A DNA stretch of 64,000 bases from SYFY01 sp031385325. Its GTDB lineage: Bacteria > Pseudomonadota > Gammaproteobacteria > Pseudomonadales > Azotimanducaceae. Positions 42,239-51,194 of the stretch are shown piece by piece. The stretch is from the NCBI GenBank assembly GCA_031385325.1, contig JANNBJ010000082.1, positions 1 through 64,000 of the forward strand, written 5' to 3'. Positions within the stretch are counted from its first letter, which is position 1. Each line of letters opens with the position of its first letter. The notes below the pieces were generated by a model that ran no database searches, was not told where the DNA came from, and worked only from the letters and a program-made list of their open reading frames with translations. Made by a program: the position numbers and the translations under genes.

Positions 42239-42277
42239 ATAGTCCGGGCCAAGACTATTCATGAATAGTCCGGGCTA
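42226..42277. repeat. Tandem pair of palindromes at the 3' end of the amidase gene
   Basis: GGACTATTCATGAATAGTCC (42226-42245) is a perfect 20-bp palindrome; a second copy, GACTATTCATGAATAGTC (42253-42270), follows at a 26-nt period. Each is followed by CGGGC, the second continuing CGGGCTA. The first contains the stop codon of the amidase gene. In RNA they would form two hairpins before the next gene. They share TTCATGAATA and CGGGCTA with the element at 27759-27940. Confidence 0.8.
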
Positions 42278-42312
42278 GAATGTCGCCTCTGACCCACTCG
42301 TGTTGACCTGCC

Positions 42313-43356
42313 ATGGCTGAATCATCCGGACGCGGCCTCCTGATTGCCGCCGCACTTGTCATCATTGCTGCCGGCATCAAGGCCGCCGAAGCAGTTATGG
42401 TGCCGTTTCTGCTGGCTGCCTTTCTCGCCATCATCGCCGCTCCCCCAATGTTCTGGCTCGAGAAGCGCCGCATTCCCCAATCGTTGGCAATTATTCTCGT
42501 GATGCTCGGCATCGTCGTGCTGCTGGTCAGCATCGGCGCGCTTGTAGCGCAGTCAGCGAACGCGTTCTCCGACTCCCTGCCTTTTTATCAGGAGCGCCTC
42601 AACACTCTGTCCAACAGCACTTTGCTGTGGGTTGCGTCCTCCGGCCTGGAAATACCCAAGGACATCCTGCGCGAATACCTTAACGTCGGGATGGCGCTGG
42701 ATGTCGCTGGCAATACGTTGAGAGGGTTGAGCAATGCACTGAGCAACGGCTTGCTCATTCTGTTCACCGTGATTTTCATACTTGCCGAAGCATCGAGTTT
42801 TCCGAGAAAGCTGCGCGACGTCCTCAAGACACCTGAACAGAGCATGCCGTATTTTTCGCAGTTTGCAGACAACGTGAATCGGTACATCGCGATCAAAACT
42901 TCTGTCAGCGCCGTGACCGCCACTCTCGTCTATTTTTTACTGCTCTTCACCGGTGTCGACTTCCCGCTGTTATGGGGATTGCTTTCCTTTCTGCTGAACT
43001 ACATACCCAACATCGGTTCGATCATCGCTGCCATACCCGCCGTTCTGCTGGCGTTGGTACAACTTGGGGTGGGTCCTGCCCTGCTGGTTGCTGCCGGTTA
43101 TCTTCTCATCGAGCTGATCATGGGCAATGTCATCGAGCCAAGGTACATGGGTAGAGGCCTCGGACTTTCAACCCTGATCGTATTTCTGTCCCTGGTGTTC
43201 TGGGGCTGGATGCTTGGACCGGTGGGTATGCTGCTTTCGGTGCCGTTGACCATCACTGCAAAAATCGCCCTCGAAGCCAACCCAGGAACGGAGTGGCTGG
43301 CGCATCTACTAGGCCCAGCGGATGAACCAACGCCTGTCGTGGTACAAAAATCTTGA
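42313..43356 (+). CDS. AI-2E family transporter (PerM/TqsA-like)
   Basis: 347 residues with about eight membrane helices: two pairs at the N-terminus (GLLIAAALVIIAAGIKA; PFLLAAFLAIIAAPPMFWL), a long extracytoplasmic or amphipathic middle, and a C-terminal block with LLWGLLSFLLNYIPNIGSIIAA, the family signature, and LVFWGWMLGPVGMLLSVPL. Members include AI-2 exporters and sodium/proton antiporters, so the substrate is open. The stop overlaps the hisC start (TTGA). Confidence 0.9.
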   Translation: MAESSGRGLLIAAALVIIAAGIKAAEAVMVPFLLAAFLAIIAAPPMFWLEKRRIPQSLAIILVMLGIVVLLVSIGALVAQSANAFSDSLPFYQERLNTLSNSTLLWVASSGLEIPKDILREYLNVGMALDVAGNTLRGLSNALSNGLLILFTVIFILAEASSFPRKLRDVLKTPEQSMPYFSQFADNVNRYIAIKTSVSAVTATLVYFLLLFTGVDFPLLWGLLSFLLNYIPNIGSIIAAIPAVLLALVQLGVGPALLVAAGYLLIELIMGNVIEPRYMGRGLGLSTLIVFLSLVFWGWMLGPVGMLLSVPLTITAKIALEANPGTEWLAHLLGPADEPTPVVVQKS

Positions 43357-44426
43357 GCTTTGTACGCAGCAACATTGCCGCTATGGAGGGCTACACGTGG
43401 GGCGAGCAACCGCAGGACGCTCTTACCATCAAGCTCAATACCAATGAAAATCCTTATCCATCGAGCCCTCGTGTGCAGGCGGCGATGCGCGATTTCAGTA
43501 TCGAGTCGCTGCGACGCTACCCGGAGCCCACCGCACGTGCTCTTCGCGAGGCACTGGCCCGGCTGCACAATCTGTCGCCTGAGCACTTTCTGCTGACCAA
43601 CGGTGGAGATGAAGCACTGCGCCTGGCGCTGACTACGTTTGTCGACCCGGGTGCGACGTTTTCGATGGCAACCCCCAGCTACTCACTCTATAGCGTGCTG
43701 GCCCAGATTCAGAATGCGCGATTACACACCGTACCGCTCGGGGCCGACTGGTCGATGCCCGACGACATCGGCCAACAGCTCAAACAGGCACAGTCACGAT
43801 TGACCTGTCTGGTGAATCCGCATGCGCCATCCGGAACGCTGACAGACCTCTCCACCTACGGGCGTATCGCGCAGCAGCAGGACGGTGTTCTCCTGGTCGA
43901 CGAAGCCTACGTGAACTTTGTTGATCCGGTTCGGCCGCACGACGCAACTCAGCTCGTTCGCGAGCACAACAACATTCTCCTGTTGCGCTCATTCAGCAAA
44001 GGTTATGGCCTTGCTGGCCTGCGATTGGGCTACCTGATCGGGGACCCCATGCTGATCGAGCCGATCATGTGGAAGACTCGCGACAGCTACAACGTCAATC
44101 ATCTGAGCCAGGCGCTCGGTCTGGCCGCGATCGAAGATCAGGAGTACGCACGATCCACCTGGGCGCGCGTTCGCGAAGAACGTGTTCGTGTCGGCGCGGT
44201 ACTGGAAAATCTCGGGCTACCGAGTCCACCCAGCGAATCGAACTTCATCCTGGTGCAGTGCAACCCATCGCGTCGTTCTGCTCGTGAGCTCTACGTCGGG
44301 CTGAAAGAACGTCACATCCTCGTACGCTACTTCGACACCCCGGAGCTCGGCGACAAGCTGCGCATCACCATTGGCACGACAGCCGAAAACGATGCGCTGA
44401 TCACGGCCCTCAAACAACTGCTCTGA
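43353..44426 (+). CDS. hisC: Histidinol-phosphate aminotransferase
   Basis: 357 residues, TTG start inside the overlap with the transporter gene. KLNTNENPYPSSP is the N-terminal HisC signature, LTNGGDEALRLA and VNPHAPSGT bind PLP and substrate, LLVDEAYVNF contains the PLP-contacting Asp, and RSFSKGYGLAGLRLGYLIG has the Schiff-base Lys. It converts imidazole-acetol phosphate to histidinol phosphate and may accept aromatic keto acids. No other his gene is adjacent. Confidence 0.93.
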   Translation: MSFVRSNIAAMEGYTWGEQPQDALTIKLNTNENPYPSSPRVQAAMRDFSIESLRRYPEPTARALREALARLHNLSPEHFLLTNGGDEALRLALTTFVDPGATFSMATPSYSLYSVLAQIQNARLHTVPLGADWSMPDDIGQQLKQAQSRLTCLVNPHAPSGTLTDLSTYGRIAQQQDGVLLVDEAYVNFVDPVRPHDATQLVREHNNILLLRSFSKGYGLAGLRLGYLIGDPMLIEPIMWKTRDSYNVNHLSQALGLAAIEDQEYARSTWARVREERVRVGAVLENLGLPSPPSESNFILVQCNPSRRSARELYVGLKERHILVRYFDTPELGDKLRITIGTTAENDALITALKQLL

Positions 44427-44436
44427 GGGCACGGCA

Positions 44437-45180
44437 ATGTTTCCCCTGCGCGACGAAAACCCCACCCAGAACACGCCAATCGCAACGTTCATCCTGATCG
44501 GTCTGAATGTTATGGCCTGGGTATTCCTGCAAGGGCTCGGCAACGATCCGAAGCTCAGTGAGTCCATCTGTTATTTCGGACTGATTCCGGCCGACGTACT
44601 GGGCGCAAGTTTGGACGGGCTTGGTCAGCCGTTGTGCCCGAGTTCGGGCGATGGCAGCTGGATGAACATTCTGACCAGCATGTTCATGCACGGTGGATGG
44701 CTGCACATCATCGGCAACATGTGGTTTTTGTGGATATTCGGCGACAACGTCGAAGACGCCATGGGTAGTGTCCGATTTTTCGTCTTCTATGCACTTTCAG
44801 GGTTGGGCGCAGCGCTCGCCCAGATGTTCTCCGACCCCTCCAGCAGCATCCCGATGGTCGGCGCCAGTGGCGCCATCGGTGGCGTCATGGGCGCCTATGC
44901 CCTGCTCTATCCCAAGGCGCACGTGCACATGCTGATATTTCTGGGCTTCTACATCACGACGGTGGCGGTACCTGCCATCTTCATGCTCGGCTACTGGCTG
45001 CTCATGCAACTGGCGAGCGGATTCATGGCGCCAGACGGACAAGGCGGAGTCGCGTTCTGGGCACACGTGGGTGGCTTTGTTGCCGGATTGCTGCTTGCAT
45101 TCGTCTTTCGTCAGCCGGAACGTCTGCAACGTCACCTGGCCGCTGAGCCCCGTCGAACGGCCAAACATCGCCTGTTCTGA
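44437..45180 (+). CDS. Rhomboid family intramembrane serine protease
   Basis: 247 residues with about six helices. The HGGWLHIIGNMWFLWIFG segment is the conserved L1/helix 2 region, VGASGAIGGVMGAYALLYP carries the catalytic Ser (GASGA), and FWAHVGGFVAGLLLA the catalytic His. The ATG is 11 nt after hisC. The short cytoplasmic start MFPLRDENPTQNTPI is typical of bacterial GlpG-unlike rhomboids. The substrate is unknown. Confidence 0.93.
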   Translation: MFPLRDENPTQNTPIATFILIGLNVMAWVFLQGLGNDPKLSESICYFGLIPADVLGASLDGLGQPLCPSSGDGSWMNILTSMFMHGGWLHIIGNMWFLWIFGDNVEDAMGSVRFFVFYALSGLGAALAQMFSDPSSSIPMVGASGAIGGVMGAYALLYPKAHVHMLIFLGFYITTVAVPAIFMLGYWLLMQLASGFMAPDGQGGVAFWAHVGGFVAGLLLAFVFRQPERLQRHLAAEPRRTAKHRLF

Positions 45181-45239
45181 CCATTCTGCTCCACCCATAC
45201 GACTGATAAGCTGGGCCATCTGAAATTGAGAGACAGCCC

Positions 45240-46145
45240 ATGACCCAATTGCCTGCAGTCAGCCTGGCCGCCGTTCCCGGCCGCCGCAAGACCATGATCG
45301 AACTGGCGAAGGAAATCGAACGCCGGGGATTTCCCGGGATCTTTGCACCGAGCCTCGGCGATAGCCTCTCGCTGTGTACCGCTATCGCCCTTGAGACCAA
45401 TGAAATCATGTTCGGCACCAGCATCATGCCGATCTACTTTCGACAACCCTCGGATTTTGCCTCAACAGCATCCTTCATCCATGAAGTGTCCGGTGGACGA
45501 TTCCGTTTCGGGGTCGGTGTCAGCCATGCCCCTGCGTTGAATCGGTTGGGCATTACTGCTGGCAAGCCGCTCGCGGACATGCGCAAGTTTGTCGAAGACA
45601 TGAAAAAAGCACCGCGTGTCGGTGAGCTGCCACCCATCGTTCTGGCAACACTGCGCGACAAGATGATCAATCTGTCAGAAGAGATCGGCGGTGGCATGGT
45701 ATTCGCCAACGGCGCCCGCTCCCACATGGCGCATTCGTTAAGCGTGCTCTCACCCGCCGCACGAGCCAACAAGGACTTCTTCATCGGCAACATGATTCCG
45801 ACTTGCATCAGTGACGATCGCGCCGCAGCAGCGGCTGTCAATCGTCGTACGCTGACCAGCTACGCAATGCTGCCCAACTATCGAAACTACTGGAAAGCCG
45901 CAGGCTACGTCGAAGAGATGACAGCGGTTGAAAAGGCCATGGCAGACAAGGACTTCGACCGCATTCCCGAGTGCCTGTCCGATCGATGGCTCGCGGATAC
46001 CACGCTGTTCGGCACCGCCAGTGAAGTCCGTGAGGGAATCGAAAAGTGGTTCGACGCAGGCGTGCGTACGCCGATCATCGTGCCCTCTTCTGCCGCCGGC
46101 AATCAGCTCAAGGCGTTCGAGGAATTCTTCGCGCTCTGGAAGTAG
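45240..46145 (+). CDS. Luciferase-like (LLM) flavin-dependent oxidoreductase
   Basis: 301 residues. The fold is evident from ELAKEIERRGFPGIFAPS, TAIALETNEIMFGTSIMPIYFRQP, STASFIHEVSGGRFRFGVGVSHAP and IVLATLRDKMINLSEEIGGG, equivalent to the F420/FMN-binding barrel of LLM enzymes. It could use FMN or F420; nothing in the window settles this. The C-terminal GTASEVREGIEKWFDAGV is the usual end. A six-base GAGAGA region lies before the ATG. Confidence 0.88.
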   Translation: MTQLPAVSLAAVPGRRKTMIELAKEIERRGFPGIFAPSLGDSLSLCTAIALETNEIMFGTSIMPIYFRQPSDFASTASFIHEVSGGRFRFGVGVSHAPALNRLGITAGKPLADMRKFVEDMKKAPRVGELPPIVLATLRDKMINLSEEIGGGMVFANGARSHMAHSLSVLSPAARANKDFFIGNMIPTCISDDRAAAAAVNRRTLTSYAMLPNYRNYWKAAGYVEEMTAVEKAMADKDFDRIPECLSDRWLADTTLFGTASEVREGIEKWFDAGVRTPIIVPSSAAGNQLKAFEEFFALWK

Positions 46146-46149
46146 TTCG

Positions 46150-46653
46150 TTGCGAAGCAGACAACTGTGGCTGATCCGGCATGCCAAATCCGACTGGGTT
46201 CACGGTGTGCCGGATTTTCAGCGAGATCTGAATGATCGAGGCCGCAGCGATGGGCCACTTATGGTTGACTGGTTGAAGTCACAACCCCGGCCGGCGCAGT
46301 GGATCTGGTCCAGTACGGCAAGACGCGCGCTTGCAACCGCGCGTTTCGTTGCCGCAGGATTTCAGCTCGAGGATGAACACATCATCGGTGTGGACGCTCT
46401 TTATCACGCACCACCTGAAGCCGCGCTCGATGTGTTGCGAGGGACACCCGCAGATATCACCAGCCTCGCGATTGTCTTTCACAACCCCGGCATCACGGAT
46501 CTCGTCAATCTGCTCGCCGGCCAACACGTGCTCGACAACCTGCCGACGTTTGGTATTGCGCAGTTCAGTACCAGCGCAGCCTGGGCCCACGCACACCCTG
46601 CATCGTTCGCGCTGGAACGCATCGTGACACCCAAAGGTGTGCGGGTGCTTTGA
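46150..46653 (+). CDS. SixA-like phosphohistidine phosphatase
   Basis: 167 residues from a TTG at 46150, the only start that fits just after the LLM stop. LWLIRHAKSDW is the histidine-phosphatase RHG/RHA motif, SSTARRALATA the second arginine site, and VFHNPGITDLVNLLAG carries the second catalytic His. The size and RHAKS spelling match SixA, which dephosphorylates phosphohistidines in phosphorelays or the nitrogen PTS. An earlier in-frame start inside the LLM gene is rejected. Confidence 0.85.
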   Translation: MRSRQLWLIRHAKSDWVHGVPDFQRDLNDRGRSDGPLMVDWLKSQPRPAQWIWSSTARRALATARFVAAGFQLEDEHIIGVDALYHAPPEAALDVLRGTPADITSLAIVFHNPGITDLVNLLAGQHVLDNLPTFGIAQFSTSAAWAHAHPASFALERIVTPKGVRVL

Positions 46654-46692
46654 GTTGACGACTACCGTTATCGCTCGCCAGGAGGAGGTACT

Positions 46693-47115
46693 GTGCCCAG
46701 ACTTGTTCTTGTCCGCCGGTTCGCCATCACCGCGCTACTGATCGCCTTCTTCCTGCCCTTGTCGAAATGCTCGCAAACCGCCGCCGATGGAACGATCACG
46801 GTCGACTACAAATATCCCATTGAGAACGTTGTCGCTGGAACGCAAACCCTGTTTTCCAAGGAACCAACAGATTACGACGACATCGTTCTGGCGCTACTTA
46901 CCCTGGCCGTGTTTTTTCTTCCGGCAGCAATAGCCGTCGTCAAAACAAGAACTCAGTCGATTGCGCATCTCGTGCTCACCGGTCCCGCTGAGTGGCTTTT
47001 GTACTCCTTGAGCACCATCGGCGATCCACAACCCGGAGGCATCATCGCCATGTCAGCCTGGGGTGTTCTCTTCCTCGTCGCAGTCATCAGCTTCCTGGGT
47101 AGAGATACCACTTGA
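46693..47115 (+). CDS. Small membrane protein of unknown function
   Basis: 140 residues, GTG start with AGGAGG 6-8 nt upstream. Three to four hydrophobic segments: ITALLIAFFLPLSKC near the N-terminus, DIVLALLTLAVFFLPAAIAVV, and IIAMSAWGVLFLVAVISFLG at the end, with a polar loop (TAADGTITVDYKYPIENVV) likely outside. The LPLSKC stretch resembles a poor lipobox. Family not recognised. The stop overlaps the next gene (TTGA). Confidence 0.75.
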   Translation: MPRLVLVRRFAITALLIAFFLPLSKCSQTAADGTITVDYKYPIENVVAGTQTLFSKEPTDYDDIVLALLTLAVFFLPAAIAVVKTRTQSIAHLVLTGPAEWLLYSLSTIGDPQPGGIIAMSAWGVLFLVAVISFLGRDTT

Positions 47116-47744
47116 GCAGCACATCGAAGCCCATGCTGATCGTCATCAGCGGCATGCCGGGTTCAGGTAAATCGACGCTGGCACGAGCACTTGCCAACGC
47201 CGTGCACTTGCCTCTGCTGTCGCGCGACGACATCTACAGCGGTCTTTTCATTACAAGCTCAGACCAACATAGCCGTCCATCAGATCTGGCACCAGATCTG
47301 GCACAGACAGCCAACACGGCGCTAAGCATGAGCGCTCACTCGTTACTCAGCGCTGGCGTCTCGGTCATCATCGAGGCAGCGTTTCAGCAGAAGCTGTGGA
47401 GCGTTGTACTTGCGTCTCTGTTACCGCTCGCTGAAACGCGAGTCGTTCGATGTGTCATAGACCCAGCGATGGCGTTGCAGCGAATGATTCAGCGCCTGGA
47501 TCAGTTTCCCGAGCAGCGTGCAGCCCATGGGGACGCACAGTACATCAGCGCGCGGGTCGGCATGATAACGCCATGGGCTGAGTTCGACCCTATTTCGTTG
47601 GACGCGCCGACCATAGACGTCGAGACGACTGATGGGTACAGGCCTTCTCTTGATACTGTCGTCAGCTTCGTCAGCACCCAACGATTCGGTGTGACCACAG
47701 GTAGCGGGCATGGCGAACTTTCCGATACCTATAGCGCCGATTGA
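47112..47744 (+). CDS. P-loop kinase / AAA-type nucleotide-binding protein
   Basis: 210 residues from a TTG overlapping the upstream stop. LIVISGMPGSGKSTLARALA is a Walker A motif of the gluconate/zeta-toxin/chloramphenicol-phosphotransferase kinase group. LLSRDDIYSGLF follows as the substrate/Walker-B-like strand, and VSVIIEAAFQQKLW as the next. The C-terminal third is not informative. It is a small-molecule kinase candidate of unknown substrate; no antitoxin-like partner is visible, so a toxin role is unlikely. Confidence 0.8.
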   Translation: MSSTSKPMLIVISGMPGSGKSTLARALANAVHLPLLSRDDIYSGLFITSSDQHSRPSDLAPDLAQTANTALSMSAHSLLSAGVSVIIEAAFQQKLWSVVLASLLPLAETRVVRCVIDPAMALQRMIQRLDQFPEQRAAHGDAQYISARVGMITPWAEFDPISLDAPTIDVETTDGYRPSLDTVVSFVSTQRFGVTTGSGHGELSDTYSAD

Positions 47745-47813
47745 TCAATTCCGGACCTGACAAGCCGCGCAGCATCCGGCAAGCTCGTCTGCCCGCAAGC
47801 CCGAATCAATACC

Positions 47814-48485
47814 ATGGACCTCGCCAAACCCGCCATCGACATCGGTCTCTTCACCAATCAGCTGGAACCCATGCTGTCGTTCTGGCAGAACACGGTCGGT
47901 ATTCCGTTTAGCGAATTGCTGCCTGTTGGCAAGGGTGTTCGCCAGCATCGACACACGATCGGCAGGAGTGTGTTCAAGCTCAATCATGTGCGGGATACGC
48001 TGATGCCATCACCGGCTTCAGGAATTCGTCAGCTGACCGTGGCCTCACCCGCAGTGACAGCGCCTCGAAACGAGCGTGATCCTGACGGCAATACCTTGAC
48101 CATGGTTCCGCAACAAGCGGGCACACCGCCACTGTGCATTCATCTGGTGGTTTCGAACGTGGACACTCATCGTCGATTTTATGGGCAGGCGCTGGGGTTG
48201 CCCGAACATCAGCAAGCGGAATTCATGGGTGGAGAAACCCGACTTGTTCTCGAAGAAGGGGACGCGACAATTGACCCCATTCAACTCGGCGTGGGCTATC
48301 GATACATGACGCTGCAGATTTTCGATGTCGTCAAGGCACACGCTCATGTGTTGGCGAACGGAGGTCGTGAGGGTTCTGCCCCTCGCCGGCTCGGCGATGT
48401 CGCCTACATTTCTTTTGTGCGCGATCCGGATGGCAACTGGATTGAGCTCAGTCAACGAAAGTCCATCGTCGGTTCACTGGCCTGA
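47814..48485 (+). CDS. VOC family (glyoxalase/dioxygenase-like) protein
   Basis: 223 residues with two vicinal-oxygen-chelate modules: residues ~7-105 (IGLFTNQLEPMLSFWQNTVGIP ... ERDPDGNTLTMV) and ~110-215 (CIHLVVSNVDTHRRFYGQALGLP ... FVRDPDGNWIELSQ). Metal ligands would be the His of IHLVV and the Glu of WIELSQ. This is a lyase, dioxygenase or resistance-type fold with unknown substrate. It has no operon partner on the same strand, and the next gene is convergent. Confidence 0.82.
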   Translation: MDLAKPAIDIGLFTNQLEPMLSFWQNTVGIPFSELLPVGKGVRQHRHTIGRSVFKLNHVRDTLMPSPASGIRQLTVASPAVTAPRNERDPDGNTLTMVPQQAGTPPLCIHLVVSNVDTHRRFYGQALGLPEHQQAEFMGGETRLVLEEGDATIDPIQLGVGYRYMTLQIFDVVKAHAHVLANGGREGSAPRRLGDVAYISFVRDPDGNWIELSQRKSIVGSLA

Positions 48486-48523
48486 CAGAACGGTTCTGCG
48501 GGCGACTGTCAGAGAAGCCTGCG

Positions 48524-48898
48524 CTATTTCTTGGGGCGATCCGTGTAGAGCGGCACACCTTCGCTGTTGAGTTTTTCAAACCACAGCAGCTCGAGCGTGC
48601 GCAGATCGTCTTCCGGCTTCCAGGCCGCATCGGACTCTGGTGGCAACAGGGTATCGAGGGCTTCGAACTCGAACTCCTCCTCAGTACCCGCGTTCCAGTC
48701 TTCCTGGAGTGCCTTCACCGGGTGGGAACCCATTTTCAGTTGCGCGCGATGTCGATTGAGGATCGCCGTCAGATCCTCACTTCGACCGATCAAGGAGCGG
48801 CTCGTCGAAAGGTGTCGAACCACGAATATTCCGGCTGGTCGGCGGGTTTCCTTGTATTGGCGCGATAGTGCCTTGCGATCAGTCATCTTCTCAGTCAT
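48524..48898 (-). CDS. Small GIY-YIG domain protein
   Basis: 124 residues from the ATG at 48898 (48886 and 48910 are alternatives). The core PAGIFVVRHLSTSRSLIGRSEDL is a modified GIY-YIG (GIF ... LIG), followed by LNRHRAQLKMGSHPVKALQEDWNA and FEFEALDTL, matching stand-alone bacterial GIY-YIG proteins of unknown role. A 12-nt MTEK repeat occurs at the start. Whether it is a nuclease is unclear because both signature tripeptides are changed. It overlaps the end of the DUF1579-like gene. Confidence 0.78.
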   Translation of the reverse strand: MTEKMTDRKALSRQYKETRRPAGIFVVRHLSTSRSLIGRSEDLTAILNRHRAQLKMGSHPVKALQEDWNAGTEEEFEFEALDTLLPPESDAAWKPEDDLRTLELLWFEKLNSEGVPLYTDRPKK

Positions 48899-49376
48899 CT
48901 TCTCGGTCATCTGGGCTGACTCGTGTAAACCGTGCTTCGACGGCAAGTTGCTCTTCATCGTCGGGGGTAATGTTGTACATGACGAGAGTCCAGTGGTCCG
49001 GATCGGTGTCGGCCTGAATGACGATACGCCAACCCCAGTCAGGTCCCGGTGGTGCCGGGTACGTACCACGCGCAGACAGCTCTCCCTCCGCAGACACTTC
49101 GCCCTTGCAGTGCATCACCCGGTCGCCGTTGTGCCAGGAGTCGACCCAGGCTGCTGTCACTTCATCCGTGTTCGATGCCTGGCCAATCAGAAGGAGCCCT
49201 TCCTGTTGACCATCGTGTTCCCACGTATAGGCGATATGCAGGAATTTCCGATTCGCCGCGAGTGCGACCACGGCCACGGACTCGGACTCCATCGGCGGAT
49301 CACCGGGCATCATCCACAGGCGATTGACCGCAATCCAGTCGCCTTCGAGTCTCATCAGATGTTCTGCAACAGCCAT
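48891..49376 (-). CDS. DUF1579-like protein
   Basis: 161 residues from the ATG at 49376, with AGGGAA upstream; 16 more codons in frame are non-conserved. A lipocalin-like beta-barrel composition: LMRLEGDWIAVNRLW, VVALAANRKFLHIAYTWEHDG, AAWVDSWHNGDRVMHCKGE and WGWRIVIQADTDPDHWTLVMYNI resemble DUF1579 proteins, which may bind small hydrophobic molecules. No signal peptide. The stop overlaps the GIY-YIG gene. Confidence 0.72.
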   Translation of the reverse strand: MAVAEHLMRLEGDWIAVNRLWMMPGDPPMESESVAVVALAANRKFLHIAYTWEHDGQQEGLLLIGQASNTDEVTAAWVDSWHNGDRVMHCKGEVSAEGELSARGTYPAPPGPDWGWRIVIQADTDPDHWTLVMYNITPDDEEQLAVEARFTRVSPDDREDD

Positions 49377-49408
49377 AAATTCCCTGCTCGCTACTTTGAG
49401 AGACCTGA

Positions 49409-50488
49409 CTACCAGCCTCGCCAATCGATCCAGCGGCCATGAAAGTCAGCTCGCGCGATCTGCTTCTCGATTCCGCCAGGCCATAACGTGAGCATCAGCC
49501 CGACGCCCGGGGGTACATCATCCGCCTCGAATCGCAGCCATGCCAGTGGAGCCGAGGACAACGCCCGTTCACCCGCTTGTCGAATCATCTGCTCCGCAGC
49601 GCGCTGCACGGTTTCAGGGAAATACTGCCAGACGATGGTGTGGTAAATGACGTGTGTACTTCCGGACCAGTCCCGGTTCAGGCGAGTCGGCAACCACGTG
49701 AGTACATCGGCCGCGTCCACACGAATGCCCGCTTGTCGAACGAGGTCGATCGCTGCGCGGGTGCGCTCAAAACGATCAGTCTGGTCCGGCCAGATGTACG
49801 ACAGCAGTCTCAGCCGATCCTCGTGTACATCTACGTTGATCGGGTTCAGGTCACAACCGCTTCGTTCATGGATCTCGAGAGCACTGTTCCTTACCGAGGC
49901 GCCGTGCCATGCAGGTGCCATCTGCACAGGAGAAGTTTCCACTCCCCAGGTGAGATCACCCAGGAAGTAGCGAAACTGGTCCCACACCAGGTTAAGTCCG
50001 GCACTCGCGCCAATCTCCGAGAGGGATAGTGGTAACCTCGTTTGTTCAGCCACCGTCAGAAATCCAGGCAACAGTATGGCCGCGCGCCTGATCTCATTGG
50101 TCTGGGGCGCGCTGGTCAGTCGATCAAGGATATAGCTCGCATGTGCACGGAAGGCGTCTGCGATACCTTGCCACAGCAGATCATCGGAAGCCTCAGCCGG
50201 AGGATAGACGATGGCGAGAGGTGGACACAGATCTTCCAGTACAAGTCCATGCAGGGCACCGGTAACCCGTAGGGCGATCAATGGCTGGCTGGATGATCGG
50301 GTAGCGCGCCACTGAAGCAGCTGGTCAGAGACCGGATCACCAGACTGCAAGCGAACGGACAGGAGTTCACATACCCTTGAAGTAAATGGCGAACCGAGTT
50401 CCCGGCAAGCACGCGCCTGCTCTCGAAACGCTGCCCTGATATCGTGCCCGCTGTTCAAGATTCGAATTCCCGAGTAGATCGACCGCAA
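49409..50488 (-). CDS. DUF2332 family protein
   Basis: 359 residues at most. IRAAFREQARACRELGSPFTSR at the N-terminus, LRVTGALHGLVLED, LSLSEIGASAGLNLVWDQFRY (a SAM-methyltransferase-like GASAGLNL loop) and a terminal LTLWPGGIEKQIARADFHGRWIDW are characteristic of DUF2332. The function is unknown. The start is uncertain: the frame offers TTG at 50488 and TTG at 50458, and the conserved region begins about residue 15. Confidence 0.8.
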   Translation of the reverse strand: MRSIYSGIRILNSGHDIRAAFREQARACRELGSPFTSRVCELLSVRLQSGDPVSDQLLQWRATRSSSQPLIALRVTGALHGLVLEDLCPPLAIVYPPAEASDDLLWQGIADAFRAHASYILDRLTSAPQTNEIRRAAILLPGFLTVAEQTRLPLSLSEIGASAGLNLVWDQFRYFLGDLTWGVETSPVQMAPAWHGASVRNSALEIHERSGCDLNPINVDVHEDRLRLLSYIWPDQTDRFERTRAAIDLVRQAGIRVDAADVLTWLPTRLNRDWSGSTHVIYHTIVWQYFPETVQRAAEQMIRQAGERALSSAPLAWLRFEADDVPPGVGLMLTLWPGGIEKQIARADFHGRWIDWRGW

Positions 50489-50513
50489 GCCATCCGAGCC
50501 TGTGTGACAGGTA

Positions 50514-51194
50514 CTAACCGACCGCCTTGTAACGCTCGTGCAGAATTTTCACTCGCTCGACATAGGTCTGCGTTTCTTCGAACGGTGGCACACCACCGTA
50601 CTTGTCCACGTTGGCCGGTCCCGAGTTATAGGCCGCGGTTGCAAGCGTGACATCACCCTTGTACTGGGCGAGCAACATCGCCAGATACTTCACTCCACCT
50701 TCGATGTTGTCCTCAACCGCATTGATGTCGACGACACCCATGTCGGCAGCAGTGCCTGGCATCAACTGCATGAGTCCAGTGGCTCCCTTGTGCGATCGGG
50801 CATCAGGATTGAAGCCAGATTCGGCGTGAATGATCGCCCGGATCAATGACGCTTCCACATCGTAATCCCTGGCTGCCGAAGCAATCAGGTCTGCATATTT
50901 GTCCGTGTGCAATGCCGTTGCTCGCCAGTCGACTCTTGATCGAGGGTCACAGGCGTAACAGGCGAACTCCATGACCTCGTACTTCTGATTCAGAGGGACC
51001 TTGTCGGTGAAGACTGGAACGCCGTCTTCCTGCTTGTAGGTGAACACCCGGCGGGTTTGTGCGCTGCTTCCATCGCTGAAAACGGCACTGCCCACTTCAT
51101 CCGCTTTTTCAATTGTCGCAGCGCCCATCGATAGGCCGACCAGCGCCAGAACGGCGAACGCACGTACGATGTTCAGACGTTGCTCGACTCGCAT
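50514..51194 (-). CDS. Lytic transglycosylase (SLT family), periplasmic
   Basis: 226 residues from the ATG at 51194. Signal peptide VRAFAVLALVGLSMGAAT. A DUF4124-like segment (VFTYKQEDGVPVFTDKVPLN) is followed by the SLT domain: IRAIIHAESGFNPDARSHKGA with the catalytic Glu, TGLMQLMPGTAADMGV, and NIEGGVKYLAMLLAQYKGD ... AYNSGPANVDKYGGVPPFEET. It cleaves peptidoglycan glycan strands. It resembles the widespread DUF4124/SLT proteins. An upstream in-frame extension to 51266 has no homology. The 197-bp gap upstream shows no further gene. Confidence 0.92.
   Translation of the reverse strand: MRVEQRLNIVRAFAVLALVGLSMGAATIEKADEVGSAVFSDGSSAQTRRVFTYKQEDGVPVFTDKVPLNQKYEVMEFACYACDPRSRVDWRATALHTDKYADLIASAARDYDVEASLIRAIIHAESGFNPDARSHKGATGLMQLMPGTAADMGVVDINAVEDNIEGGVKYLAMLLAQYKGDVTLATAAYNSGPANVDKYGGVPPFEETQTYVERVKILHERYKAVG

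Noticed and set aside
47112..47744. Zeta-toxin of a toxin-antitoxin pair
   Set aside because: Only the generic P-loop and RDD-type strand match; the upstream gene is a membrane protein, not an antitoxin.
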